Source: Cronobacter condimenti 1330
GTDB lineage: Bacteria > Pseudomonadota > Gammaproteobacteria > Enterobacterales > Enterobacteriaceae
Direction: 5' to 3'
DNA length: 64,000 nt
NCBI RefSeq assembly: GCF_001277255.1
Contig: NZ_CP012264.1
Coordinates: 2,542,001-2,606,000 of the forward strand
Below the pieces are notes generated by a model. The model was not told the origin of the DNA, searched no databases, and saw only the letters and a list, made by a program, of their open reading frames with translations. The position numbers were made by a program, and so were the translations under genes. This document shows positions 44,476 to 52,732 of the stretch, in pieces (the first letter of the stretch is position 1; each line of letters begins with the position of its first letter).

Positions 44476-44988
44476 TCACCATGATAATGTCACCGTGAGC
44501 CTGTCGGTATAGGTTCCGGCGGGGCTGAAGCCCGTAAGCTGCGCTGCGCCAAAAATCGGCAGCGAAATGTTATTGCTGTTGACTGAGGCGATGGAGACCG
44601 CCTGGTTGACGCCAATTTCACTCGCCGCGTTAAGCGAGCTTGACGTATAGAGACGATACGGCACGCGATCGGTTCCGCCGCCGCGCACCATGTTGCGCAC
44701 CGACGCGCCGTAATTCTGGCCGCCGTCAATGGCCATGCTGAGCGCCACACCCGGCGTACAGGCGATAAGCAGTGAAGAGGACGGGACAAAACTTGTGCTG
44801 ACGCGTGTGCTTTCTGCGCCGCTGCGGGTGCCGAAATCGAGCGTGCCGAACGTGCCGCCACTGCCGGTGACGACGGAACACCCGGCGGTAATGGTCGCAC
44901 TAACCTGAAACGACTGCGTGGTGACGGCCTGCGCCCCGCCACAAAGAACGGCCAATAACCCCATCGCACTCCATTGAATTCGCGGCAC
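44476..44988 (-). CDS. Spore-coat-U domain minor pilin (CsuA/CsuB-like)
   Basis: 170 aa from GTG at 44988. This start gives a proper signal peptide (PRIQWSAMGLLAVLCGGAQA) and a ribosome-binding site GGAGAG. An ATG 45 bp further upstream would add a chain encoded by an RNA hairpin, so it is less likely. The mature chain is a single SCPU domain (VTTQSFQVSATITAGCSVV ... AGTYTDRLTVTLSW). Only one minor pilin is present, whereas Acinetobacter csu has two. Confidence 0.8.
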   Translation of the reverse strand: MPRIQWSAMGLLAVLCGGAQAVTTQSFQVSATITAGCSVVTGSGGTFGTLDFGTRSGAESTRVSTSFVPSSSLLIACTPGVALSMAIDGGQNYGASVRNMVRGGGTDRVPYRLYTSSSLNAASEIGVNQAVSIASVNSNNISLPIFGAAQLTGFSPAGTYTDRLTVTLSW

Positions 44989-45000
44989 AGCGCTCTCCAG

Positions 45001-45022
45001 GGGCAACCGCACCCGGTTGCCC
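45001..45022 (-). other. Intercistronic hairpin between major and minor pilin genes
   Basis: A 9-bp perfect stem (GGGCAACCG with CGGTTGCCC) with a 4-base loop lies 28 bp after the major pilin stop and just before the minor pilin ribosome-binding site. No T-run follows. It probably protects the upstream major-pilin mRNA or limits downstream translation, as known for other fimbrial operons. Confidence 0.6.
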
Positions 45023-45050
45023 TTAATCCTCATTGCTACCCTGCTGGCGC

Positions 45051-45617
45051 TTAGTAAGTCACGCTGACGTTAATGGTGTCGGTGTAGGTGCCAGGCACCA
45101 CCGTCACGCTGTTGCCGCCGCCCTGGATGCGGCCATAGATGGTGTAGTTATCGACGCCGCCGGTGGTCGACGCGACCGGGATAGAGGTGTTATTGGCGAT
45201 AACGTTCTGGAAGGCGCTGTCGCTGTAGAGGCTGTACGCCACGCCCTGCGCGGTATTGGTGGTGTTAATCAGGTAGCGCCCCGGCGTGCCTGGCGTGCCG
45301 ACTACGGTGCCCGGCGCCTGGTTGGTGCTGCCCGTAATCTGCACCGTGTACTCTGGCGTGGTGCACTGAATTGAGAAGGTGTTGCCGCCGCTTGCGCCGG
45401 TTAACTGGGTCGTTAAGGTGGAGAATGTCGCTGGACTGGTACCGAAGTTCAGGCTACCGAAGTTGATCCCGTTCTGGCTCGGCGAGCCGTTTATCAGGCA
45501 ACCATTAGTCAGCGTTAAGGTTGCGCCGATGGTCCCGCTGCTGGTGACCGCGTAGCCAGCAGGCGCGGCCAGCATCATGCCGGCACCGAAGATAACAGCA
45601 AAAAGACGTGTTTTCAT
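45051..45617 (-). CDS. Spore-coat-U domain major pilin (CsuA/B-like)
   Basis: 188 aa. Signal peptide MKTRLFAVIFGAGMMLAAPA...YA, then one SCPU domain beginning VTSSGTIGATLTLTNGCLIN and ending with the typical GTYTDTINVSVTY. As first gene, largest in expected output, it should be the shaft subunit. The ATG at 45617 is preferred over an upstream ATG at 45665 because of the signal peptide and GAGGATAAACACG ribosome-binding site. Confidence 0.85.
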   Translation of the reverse strand: MKTRLFAVIFGAGMMLAAPAGYAVTSSGTIGATLTLTNGCLINGSPSQNGINFGSLNFGTSPATFSTLTTQLTGASGGNTFSIQCTTPEYTVQITGSTNQAPGTVVGTPGTPGRYLINTTNTAQGVAYSLYSDSAFQNVIANNTSIPVASTTGGVDNYTIYGRIQGGGNSVTVVPGTYTDTINVSVTY

Positions 45618-45709
45618 CGTGTTTATCCTCAAACTCTGAACGGAGATGACGCTCTGCCGGGCCATGGCTACGGCCTTGACGGTAAAACGCAGTGCGTCAG
45701 GCGAGACGC

Positions 45710-45728
45710 TAAACTGAAATTTAGTTTA
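45710..45728. promoter_or_regulatory. Dyad upstream of the pilus operon
   Basis: TAAACT-N7-AGTTTA with an AAATTT-like centre is an almost perfect 19-base inverted repeat, ~93 bp upstream of the major pilin ATG. It may be an operator; the regulator is unknown. Confidence 0.45.
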
Positions 45729-45864
45729 TGTTTCAAAACATCACAAAAGTTGTTAGTCGTGTCGAGGATACGCGGCGGGGTAGGTTAAAAACGCTTTAAT
45801 AAGAGTGGGTTAGAGTTTTCTGGCAGGAAGAGAATGTAAATGGCAAATGATATATTTATTGATA

Positions 45865-45880
45865 TGTGATCTGCATCACG
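45865..45880. promoter_or_regulatory. CRP-binding site upstream of the pilus operon
   Basis: TGTGA-TCTGCA-TCACG matches the CRP consensus (TGTGA-N6-TCACA) at 9 of 10 key bases. It lies ~250 bp upstream of the major pilin gene, between it and the cheW terminator. No gene starts rightward from here, so it should act on the pilus operon. The rest of the 406-bp region 45618-46023 holds no gene. Confidence 0.65.
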
Positions 45881-45977
45881 CAAGATTACGCCACTTCGCA
45901 GCAATCGCGCGCCCTTTTCGGCGGTGCCATCTGGCGCGGTGCGTGAATCGTGCAGAGGGCATCAGCGACCACAGGCG

Positions 45978-46002
45978 AAAAAAAGGGGCGCTTTCGCGCC
46001 CC
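45978..46002 (-). terminator. Terminator of the motA-cheW operon
   Basis: On the minus strand a 7-bp stem (GGGGCGC/GCGCCCC) with a GAAA loop is followed by seven T residues. It lies 22 bp after the cheW stop and isolates the pilus operon from the motility transcript. Confidence 0.88.
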
Positions 46003-46023
46003 GTGCCACTGCTTTTCTTGTTG

Positions 46024-46527
46024 TCACGCCACGCGGGCGGTTGCGCTGTCAATCAGTTCCATTTCTTCACTGTTGAGCAGCTTCTCAATGTGTACCAGAA
46101 TCAGCATGCGTTCGCCAATAGCGCCGAGGCCGGTCAGGTATTCTGTGGAGAGCGTCACAGCGAATTCCGGTGCCGGGCGGATCTGATCGGCGGTGAGCGA
46201 CAGCACGTCAGAGACGCCGTCCACCACGATGCCGACCACACGCTGGCCGAAGTTCAGCACGATAACCACGGTGTTTTCATTATATTCTACATCGCCCTGC
46301 TCAAACTTCACGCGCAGGTCAACGATAGGCACAATCACACCGCGCAGGTTGGTCACGCCTTTGATGAAAGGCGGGGTGTTCGCGATGCGGGTTACCTGAT
46401 CGTAACCGCGGATTTCCTGAACTTTCAGAATATCGATACCATATTCTTCGTCGCCCAGGGTGAATACCAGGAACTCCTGGCCAGACGGCTCGCCGGCCAG
46501 TTTAGTGACGTTGCTCATACCGGTCAT
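46024..46527 (-). CDS. cheW: Chemotaxis coupling protein CheW
   Basis: 167 aa from the ATG at 46527 (MTGMSNVTKLAGEPSGQEFL), which matches E. coli CheW. It is an SH3-like adaptor linking receptors to CheA. Landmarks: GDEEYGIDILKVQEIRGYD and VTNLRGVIVPIVDLRVKF. It follows cheA by 28 bp. Confidence 0.98.
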   Translation of the reverse strand: MTGMSNVTKLAGEPSGQEFLVFTLGDEEYGIDILKVQEIRGYDQVTRIANTPPFIKGVTNLRGVIVPIVDLRVKFEQGDVEYNENTVVIVLNFGQRVVGIVVDGVSDVLSLTADQIRPAPEFAVTLSTEYLTGLGAIGERMLILVHIEKLLNSEEMELIDSATARVA

Positions 46528-46555
46528 ATTACTTACCTTTTCTACGATAGTGGCT

Positions 46556-48565
46556 TCAGGCGGCGGTCGGCGCCATACGTTGCTCACGGTTTATACTTTG
46601 CAGCGCGGATACATCTACAATCAGCGCCACGCTACCATCGCCCAGAATCGTGGCGGCCGAGATACCCGGCACCTTGCGATAGTTACTCTCAAGGTTTTTC
46701 ACCACCACCTGGTGCTGACCAATCAGTTGATCGACCAGCAGTGCGTAACGGCGACCGGCACTCTGCAGGATAACGACAATGCCCTGCGTTGCTTCGGTTT
46801 TCGCCCCATGCACATCAAAGACTTTCCACAATTCCACCAGCGGCAGATATTCGCCACGCACTTCCAGTACGCGCTCGCCGCCTGCCAGCGGATGCAGATC
46901 TTCTTCACGCGGTTGCAGCGATTCCATTACCGCGTTCAACGGCAGAATAAAGACTTCTTCGTTTACCTTAACCGACATGCCGTCGAGAATAGCCAGCGTC
47001 AGCGGCAGCAGGATACGAATCGTCGTGCCCTGGCCTTGCTTAGAGGCGATTTCGACATGGCCGCCCATCTCCTGAATGTTACGTTTCACCACGTCCATGC
47101 CGACGCCGCGACCGGATACGTCGGTCACTTGTTCAGCCGTGGAGAAGCCCGGCGCGAAGATGAGCATGCCCACTTCGTCGTCGGTCATGCTTTCGCTGAC
47201 GGCCATACCCTGAGACATCGCTTTTGCAAGGATACGCTCGCGGTTCAGGCCTGCGCCGTCATCGGTGACTTCGATACAGATGTTGCCGCCCTGATGCTCT
47301 GCAGAGAGGATCAGGTTGCCTACCGGGCCTTTGCCTGCGGCAGCGCGTTTTTCCGGCGATTCGATACCGTGATCGAGGCTGTTACGCACAAGGTGCGTTA
47401 ACGGGTCGATAATGCGTTCGATAAGGCTCTTATCGAGTTCAGTTGAGCTGCCCTGCAGGGTCAGTTCAACCTGTTTGCCAAGCTTGCTCGCCAGATCGCG
47501 TACCAGACGCGGGAAGCGGCTAAAGACGTATTCCATCGGCATCATACGGATGGACATGACCGATTCCTGCAGGTCACGGGCGTTACGTTGTAACTGGCTC
47601 ATACTGGTGATCAGGTCGCCGTGGGTAACCGGATCAAGCTCGTTGGAGCGCTGCTGGAGCATGGACTGGGTGATAACCAGTTCGCCCACCAGGTTAATGA
47701 GCTGATCGACCTTTTCCACCGCGACACGGATGCTGGTGTTTTCTTTCTCACGGGCCGGTTTGTTCTGCTCGGCACGCGGGGCGCTGGCGGCAGGCGCTTT
47801 CGGCGCAGGCGCTGCAACCGGTGCAACCGGTGCGACGACTGCCTCGACGACCGGCTCAGCCGGTGCGGCTTCTGCGGCAGGCATCGGCAGGAATTCAATC
47901 TGGTCGATTTCAATCACGAAGCAGAGCACGGCAGTGATGTCATCTGCGCTGGCGCTGGTTTCAAGCGTCGCAATCAGATGATCTTCGCCTTTTTCAATCT
48001 GGCTCAAGGTGCCCAGATTGCTAAGCTCCTCTTGTAAGAGCTCCGTTTCTGTGCCCTTGAGTTTGCCAAGTTTGATGCGCAGTTTGCCGCCATCTGTGGT
48101 GGCAGCCGGTGCAGCCGCCGCAGCGTCTGTTTCGACAACAGAAAGTGTCGCGGCCGCCGCAGGTGCCTGGCCTTTGGCTTCGAGTGCCAGCTGGCGCAGG
48201 GCCTGACAGATATATTCAAAGCTGGCTGCGTCCGGCTCCTGAGAGCTTTTATAAGCGTCAAGCTGTTCCTGCATAATATCTTTGGTTTCCAAAAACAGGT
48301 TGATGATGTCGGTGTTCAGTTGCATTTCACCCCGACGTGCTTCATCCAGCAGGTTTTCCATAAGATGGGTGGTTTCCTGCAGGATGGTGAAGCCAAAGGT
48401 CCCCGCTCCGCCCTTAATAGAGTGTGCGGCGCGGAATATGGCATTTAGCTGTTCGGCATCGGGCGCCTCGGGCACCAGATCGAGCAAATGCTGCTCCATG
48501 TCAGCCAACAGTTCGTCGGCCTCATCGAAAAATGTCTGATAAAAATCGCTAATATCCATACTCAC
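46556..48565 (-). CDS. cheA: Chemotaxis histidine kinase CheA
   Basis: 669 aa. Domains: P1 with phospho-accepting H48 (RAAHSIKGGAGTFGF), P2 CheY/CheB-binding, a long Ala/Pro-rich linker (~residues 240-260), P3 dimerisation, P4 kinase (NSLDHGIESPEKR, VTDDGAGLNRERIL, GFSTAEQVTDVSGRGVGMD) and P5 regulatory domain. It phosphorylates CheY and CheB in response to receptor state. Confidence 0.99.
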   Translation of the reverse strand: MSMDISDFYQTFFDEADELLADMEQHLLDLVPEAPDAEQLNAIFRAAHSIKGGAGTFGFTILQETTHLMENLLDEARRGEMQLNTDIINLFLETKDIMQEQLDAYKSSQEPDAASFEYICQALRQLALEAKGQAPAAAATLSVVETDAAAAAPAATTDGGKLRIKLGKLKGTETELLQEELSNLGTLSQIEKGEDHLIATLETSASADDITAVLCFVIEIDQIEFLPMPAAEAAPAEPVVEAVVAPVAPVAAPAPKAPAASAPRAEQNKPAREKENTSIRVAVEKVDQLINLVGELVITQSMLQQRSNELDPVTHGDLITSMSQLQRNARDLQESVMSIRMMPMEYVFSRFPRLVRDLASKLGKQVELTLQGSSTELDKSLIERIIDPLTHLVRNSLDHGIESPEKRAAAGKGPVGNLILSAEHQGGNICIEVTDDGAGLNRERILAKAMSQGMAVSESMTDDEVGMLIFAPGFSTAEQVTDVSGRGVGMDVVKRNIQEMGGHVEIASKQGQGTTIRILLPLTLAILDGMSVKVNEEVFILPLNAVMESLQPREEDLHPLAGGERVLEVRGEYLPLVELWKVFDVHGAKTEATQGIVVILQSAGRRYALLVDQLIGQHQVVVKNLESNYRKVPGISAATILGDGSVALIVDVSALQSINREQRMAPTAA

Positions 48566-48569
48566 GCTA

Positions 48570-49499
48570 TCACCTCGTAACCGGTTGGGACGGTGTTGGG
48601 TTTGAGGCCGGGGGGACGGCGCCCGGTTGTTGTAATACGCTCAGTGACTCGTTTTCGCTTTCGGCGTTTTCATGCACGATGGCATCTTCCGACTGCTTGT
48701 TGAGCACCAGCAAACTTATGCGGCGGTTGAGGGCTTCATTCGCCCCTTTCTCCGCCAGTCGCATCGTGGCGGCCATGCCGACCACGCGCAGAACTTTTCC
48801 ATCATCAAGCCCGCCGATAACCAGCTCACGACGCGACGCGTTGGCGCGGTCTGCCGAGAGTTCCCAGTTACTGTAACCGCGCTCGCCGTTGGCATACGGG
48901 AAGTCATCGGTATGACCTGACAGGCTGACTTTGTTTGGTATACCGTTCAGCACCGGCGCGATAGCGCGCAGAATGTCGCGCATATACGGCTCGACTTCGG
49001 CACTGCCGGTTTTGAACATCGGGCGGTTCTGGCTATCGATAATCTGAATACGCAGCCCTTCCTGAACCAGGTCAATACGCAAATGCGGACGCAGTGCGCG
49101 CAGTTTCGGGTCGGCTTCGATCAGCTGATCCAGATCGCCGCGCAGTTTCTGCAGGCGATTACGCTCCATGCGTTTTTTAAGCTCGTCGATGTCTGGCGTT
49201 TTTTTCACTTCACCCTGCGATTGCGTGACGTCATCTCCACCCCCCGGAATCGGGCTCTGGCTATCGGCGATGCGCTGACCACCGGTGATGGCAGCCGACA
49301 GCGGTGTGCGGAAATATTCCGCAATCTGCGTCAGCTCTTTCGGACTGGAGATGGAGATAAGCCACATCACCAGAAAGAAAGCCATCATGGCGGTCATAAA
49401 GTCGGCGTAAGCGATTTTCCAGGAGCCGTGCGAACCGCCGCCGTGCCCTTTATGCTTGCGCTTTTTTACGATAACGACGGGGTGGTTACTGTTTTTCAT
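48570..49499 (-). CDS. motB: Flagellar motor stator protein MotB
   Basis: 309 aa. One membrane segment with the proton-binding D33 (YADFMTAMMAFFLVMWLI), plug region, then an OmpA-like peptidoglycan-binding domain (VSLSGHTDDFPYANGERGY). It anchors the stator and carries protons. The start overlaps the motA stop by 4 bp. Confidence 0.98.
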   Translation of the reverse strand: MKNSNHPVVIVKKRKHKGHGGGSHGSWKIAYADFMTAMMAFFLVMWLISISSPKELTQIAEYFRTPLSAAITGGQRIADSQSPIPGGGDDVTQSQGEVKKTPDIDELKKRMERNRLQKLRGDLDQLIEADPKLRALRPHLRIDLVQEGLRIQIIDSQNRPMFKTGSAEVEPYMRDILRAIAPVLNGIPNKVSLSGHTDDFPYANGERGYSNWELSADRANASRRELVIGGLDDGKVLRVVGMAATMRLAEKGANEALNRRISLLVLNKQSEDAIVHENAESENESLSVLQQPGAVPPASNPTPSQPVTR

Positions 49500-50383
49500 G
49501 CGTCCTCTGTCACCTGCTGCTGGTTAGGCGATTTCACCGCGCGAACGTGTTCATCCAGCTCGGTGAAGGAAGGACGCTCGCTCGAATAGAGCGTCTTACG
49601 ACCAAACTCTACCGCGATAGGCGGCGCATAACCGTTGAGGCTCGACAGCAGCGTCACCTTCACGCACTGCATCATTTTGGTGGTTTCAGCACTCTTCTGG
49701 CGCAGTACGGTCGCGAGCGGCGACACGAAGCCGTAAGCCAGCAGGATGCCGAGGAACGTCCCCACCATCGCATGCGCGATAAGCGCGCCGAGCTCAGCCG
49801 CCGGACGGTCCGCAGACGCCAGCGCGTGCACCACGCCCATTACCGCCGCCACGATACCGAACGCCGGAAGTGAGTCACCCATCAGCCCCAGGCTGTTGGC
49901 GGGTACTTCAGCTTCGCTTTCGTGCGTTTCGATCTCTTCGTCCATCAGCGCTTCAATCTCAAAGGTGTTCATGTTGCCGCTGATGATGAGGCGCAGATAA
50001 TCGGTAATGAACTCCAGCATGGTGTTATCCGCCAGGATGCGCGGGTAGCTGGTGAAAATCTCGCTCTCTTTCGGGTTCTCGATATCACGCTCCAGCGAGA
50101 ACATCCCCTGCTGGCGCGATTTGGTCATCAGGCGGTACAGCAGCGCCATGAGATCCATGTACATACTTTTGGTGTATTTGGAGCGGCGAAACAGCAGCGG
50201 CAGCGCTTTCAGCGTACCTTTAATCGCTTTCCCGTTATTACCGACGATAAACGCACCCACACCCGCTCCGCCGATAATAATTAACTCGGCGGGTTGATAG
50301 AGTGCACCAAGGTGGCCTCCGGTCATCATGTATCCACCGAAAACCGTTCCCAGAATGACCAGGTAACCTATTAAAATCAGCAC
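49496..50383 (-). CDS. motA: Flagellar motor stator protein MotA
   Basis: 295 aa, four membrane segments (starting LIGYLVILGTVFGGYMMTGG) and a cytoplasmic loop with charged residues that contact FliG. Conserved ASADRPAAELGALIAHAMVG lies near segment 3. It begins the motA-motB-cheA-cheW operon, downstream of the flhC terminator. Confidence 0.98.
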   Translation of the reverse strand: MLILIGYLVILGTVFGGYMMTGGHLGALYQPAELIIIGGAGVGAFIVGNNGKAIKGTLKALPLLFRRSKYTKSMYMDLMALLYRLMTKSRQQGMFSLERDIENPKESEIFTSYPRILADNTMLEFITDYLRLIISGNMNTFEIEALMDEEIETHESEAEVPANSLGLMGDSLPAFGIVAAVMGVVHALASADRPAAELGALIAHAMVGTFLGILLAYGFVSPLATVLRQKSAETTKMMQCVKVTLLSSLNGYAPPIAVEFGRKTLYSSERPSFTELDEHVRAVKSPNQQQVTEDA

Positions 50384-50456
50384 GACATCATCCTTCCGCT
50401 GTTGGCTATGGCGAGGACGTTCAGGTAAGCAGAAAACGTTGCCGGTTTAAGTTAGG

Positions 50457-50489
50457 AAAAAAAAAGCAGCGGCCTTTTGGGCCGCTGCT
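50457..50489 (-). terminator. Terminator of flhDC
   Basis: On the minus strand a perfect 10-bp stem (AGCAGCGGCC/GGCCGCTGCT) with a CAAAA loop is followed by nine T residues, 25 bp past the flhC stop. Confidence 0.92.
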
Positions 50490-50514
50490 GGAGTGGTTTT
50501 CCACACCTATCCGG

Positions 50515-51096
50515 TTAAACGGCCTGTTCGACCTGTTCATCCAGCAGTTGTGGAATAATATCGGCAGCATCTCGCGAAAGTTTACGTCTTTTTACGGCGC
50601 GAGATGGCGGTTGGCACAGGCTGCATGCGAAGCTGCCAACCGGCTGATGTGCATGGGTAACAAAATTGCCGCCGCAGCTATTGCAACGGGATAATTGAAG
50701 CATTCCACTGTCTACAAAACGCACCAGCGTCCAGGCGCGGGTCAGCGCCAGCAGCGGGCCTTCGTCGTTTTCTTGCGGGCATTGCTCCAGGTACAGACGA
50801 TACGCTTTGATAACAGCGTCAACGCCTGAACATAACCCGGTACGCAGCAGATACTGCCAGGCGTTACAGAACATCGAGGCGTGGATGTTCTGCTCCCAGG
50901 TCATGAACCAGTCCGTGGAAAAGGGCAACATACCTTTAGGCGGCGGGCTGCCCCGCAGCTCTTTATAAAGTTTGATGAGTCGACCGCGGCTAAGTTGCGT
51001 TTCACTTTCCAGCATCTGTAAACGTGCGCCAAGGGTAATGAGTTCCATGGCGAGCTGGATATCACGGGCTTCCTGAACAATGCTCTTGTCGGTCAT
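50515..51096 (-). CDS. flhC: Flagellar master regulator subunit FlhC
   Basis: 193 aa. Forms the FlhD4C2 activator of class 2 flagellar genes. The C-terminal zinc site is formed by four cysteines (CNSCGG and CSLC). It follows flhD by 3 bp. Confidence 0.98.
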   Translation of the reverse strand: MTDKSIVQEARDIQLAMELITLGARLQMLESETQLSRGRLIKLYKELRGSPPPKGMLPFSTDWFMTWEQNIHASMFCNAWQYLLRTGLCSGVDAVIKAYRLYLEQCPQENDEGPLLALTRAWTLVRFVDSGMLQLSRCNSCGGNFVTHAHQPVGSFACSLCQPPSRAVKRRKLSRDAADIIPQLLDEQVEQAV

Positions 51097-51099
51097 AGA

Positions 51100-51450
51100 T
51101 TACGCCCTTTTCTTCCTGGCGACGTCTTCGGTGCCGTTGGCCTCGTTGAGCAGACGCGTAGACAGCAGAATGCCGGTGTGGATCTGTTGCAGATCGTCAA
51201 CACGCGATTCCTGCGTTAAACGCGTAATGGACTGATGATCCTGGAAGCGGAACTGACAGACAAGCTGATTGGTTTCAGCCAGTTTCACCATCTGCGGAAG
51301 AGTCAGGTCGCCAAGCGTGGACGCCATCTCTTCGCTGATTCCCAGACGAAACATCGCAGACGCTTTATCCTGACTGATCAAGCGCTGGGCAAGTAACAAA
51401 TATGACAGGTTGATGTCATAAATATGTTTCAGCAACTCGGATGTATGCAT
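51100..51450 (-). CDS. flhD: Flagellar master regulator subunit FlhD
   Basis: 116 aa from ATG at 51450 (MHTSELLKHIYDINLSYLLL). An ATG nine bases upstream (51459) is also possible, but GGATGGGA just before 51450 is the better ribosome-binding site. FlhD with FlhC activates flagellar class 2 promoters. Conserved core SYLLLAQRLISQDKASAMFR. Confidence 0.97.
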   Translation of the reverse strand: MHTSELLKHIYDINLSYLLLAQRLISQDKASAMFRLGISEEMASTLGDLTLPQMVKLAETNQLVCQFRFQDHQSITRLTQESRVDDLQQIHTGILLSTRLLNEANGTEDVARKKRA

Positions 51451-52267
51451 TTTTCCCATCCAATAACAAACTATTATTTTAACGCGGCTGAGCCGCACCC
51501 CGTGATGTCGCCGGGCAAATCCCGGTAAAAAAATAAATCGTTACGGCCAAAATGCATCGGTGAAACCAGACTTGTCGGTGAAACGTTGTCCCCGTCAAAT
51601 TCGATTATCCCTGGCAGGCTCCGTGCACGCCTTTCATCATTTCCTTACACTTACTTAAGATTTTTCCTAAATCGAGCAAATCGTACTCGGCGGACATCAT
51701 TCACACAATGTGCTTATGAAGAGATTTTGGAAAAAGTGTGACGAGTATCACACATTTTCGGAAAAAGTCACTAAAAAAACATCAGAATCGCTTTTATTTT
51801 GTACAAAAAATAACCAATCGAGTAGATGGCAATGCGTAAAAATCCGAATATTCATTCAGCCTAAAGTACCATGTAGCACCCGGTTATACTTTCCTACAGC
51901 AATTATTTAACCTTCGCTGGTCACGAAAAGTCACTATAAAAGAAACAGTACTATCGGGGGAGTACTTAAATCAACTTACCCTTTAATTTCAGTAAGTTAA
52001 CCTAAATAAAAGCAAGCACGCTAATCATGCATTTTTGAAGGGAAAGTGGTCGGATTTGTGATAGGGCGTCGTTTGTAACACAGTTACAACATGTTTCAGA
52101 GAAGGAATAAACCGCAATTTATTCTTTTCATTAGAATACTTAATGTATTTATATGAACCACTTCACAGTTCAAATCGCATCCTTAGCTCCCCTGCGCGCC
52201 TAATGGGCGTACTATCTATCTCATCGCTGTTCCCTGCTGTTTTCTCTTAAGTGACAAGGACATCTCT
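51451..52267. other. Long AT-rich regulatory region between flhDC and uspC
   Basis: About 820 bp without a convincing gene. It must hold the flhD promoter, a long flhD leader and the divergent uspC promoter. In E. coli this region integrates CRP, H-NS, OmpR, RcsB, LrhA and other inputs. A 66-codon frame at 51710-51910 has low-complexity AT-rich sequence and is probably chance. Confidence 0.7.
51737..51752 (-). promoter_or_regulatory. CRP-binding site of flhDC
   Basis: TGTGA-CGAGTA-TCACA has both consensus half-sites perfectly, ~290 bp before the flhD ATG. CRP activation of flhDC is established in E. coli. Confidence 0.85.
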
Positions 52268-52690
52268 ATGAGCTACTCGCATGTGCTGGTCGCCGTGGCT
52301 GTCACGCCAGAAAGCCACCGCCTTTTAGCCCGCGCCGTCTCCCTGGTCAAACCGGTGAACGGCAAGATCACTCTTATTACTATCGCCACAGATCCAGAAC
52401 TCTTTAATCAAATGTCAGCGCCAATGCTCGAAAATTTGCGCGACGTCATGTATGAAGAGACGCAGACCTTTCTGGAAGCCCTGAGAAACGCGGCGGACTA
52501 TCCCATTGAAAAGACGATTATCGCCAGCGGCGAGCTGGGAGAATATATTCACGATATATGTGAAAAAGATGACATTGACCTGGTTATCTGCGGCAATCAT
52601 AACCACAGTTTCTTTAGCAAGGCGGTGTGTTCGGCGAAGAGCATCTTAGCGGCGAGCAGAACCGATCTTCTGCTGGTGGCGCTAGATTAA
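52268..52690 (+). CDS. uspC: Universal stress protein UspC
   Basis: 140 aa, alpha/beta Usp fold. Landmarks: YSHVLVAVAVTPESHRLLAR and the C-terminal DLVICGNHNHSFFSKAVCSA. The usual ATP-binding GxxGxxxx(S) is present as GNHNHSFFSK-like. UspC helps under UV/osmotic stress. Location between flhDC and otsA matches E. coli. Confidence 0.93.
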   Translation: MSYSHVLVAVAVTPESHRLLARAVSLVKPVNGKITLITIATDPELFNQMSAPMLENLRDVMYEETQTFLEALRNAADYPIEKTIIASGELGEYIHDICEKDDIDLVICGNHNHSFFSKAVCSAKSILAASRTDLLLVALD

Positions 52691-52696
52691 TGATGA

Positions 52697-52720
52697 CTTC
52701 CCGGGCGGGCGCCCGGGAAG
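52697..52720. terminator. Hairpin between convergent uspC and otsA
   Basis: A perfect 10-bp stem CTTCCCGGGC/GCCCGGGAAG with a 4-base loop lies 7 bp past the uspC stop. No T-run on either side, so termination strength is uncertain. Confidence 0.5.
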
Positions 52721-52732
52721 AGAAGCGTGGCA

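Noticed and set aside
50384..50456. Sigma-28 promoter for motA
   Set aside because: TAAACC with a spaced GC..A remnant can be aligned, but the -10 (GCCGATAA) is not present; not reported as a promoter.
51710..51910. 66-codon frame in the flhD-uspC gap
   Set aside because: AT-rich Lys/Phe/Ser-rich translation, covers the CRP site of flhDC, so most likely regulatory DNA.
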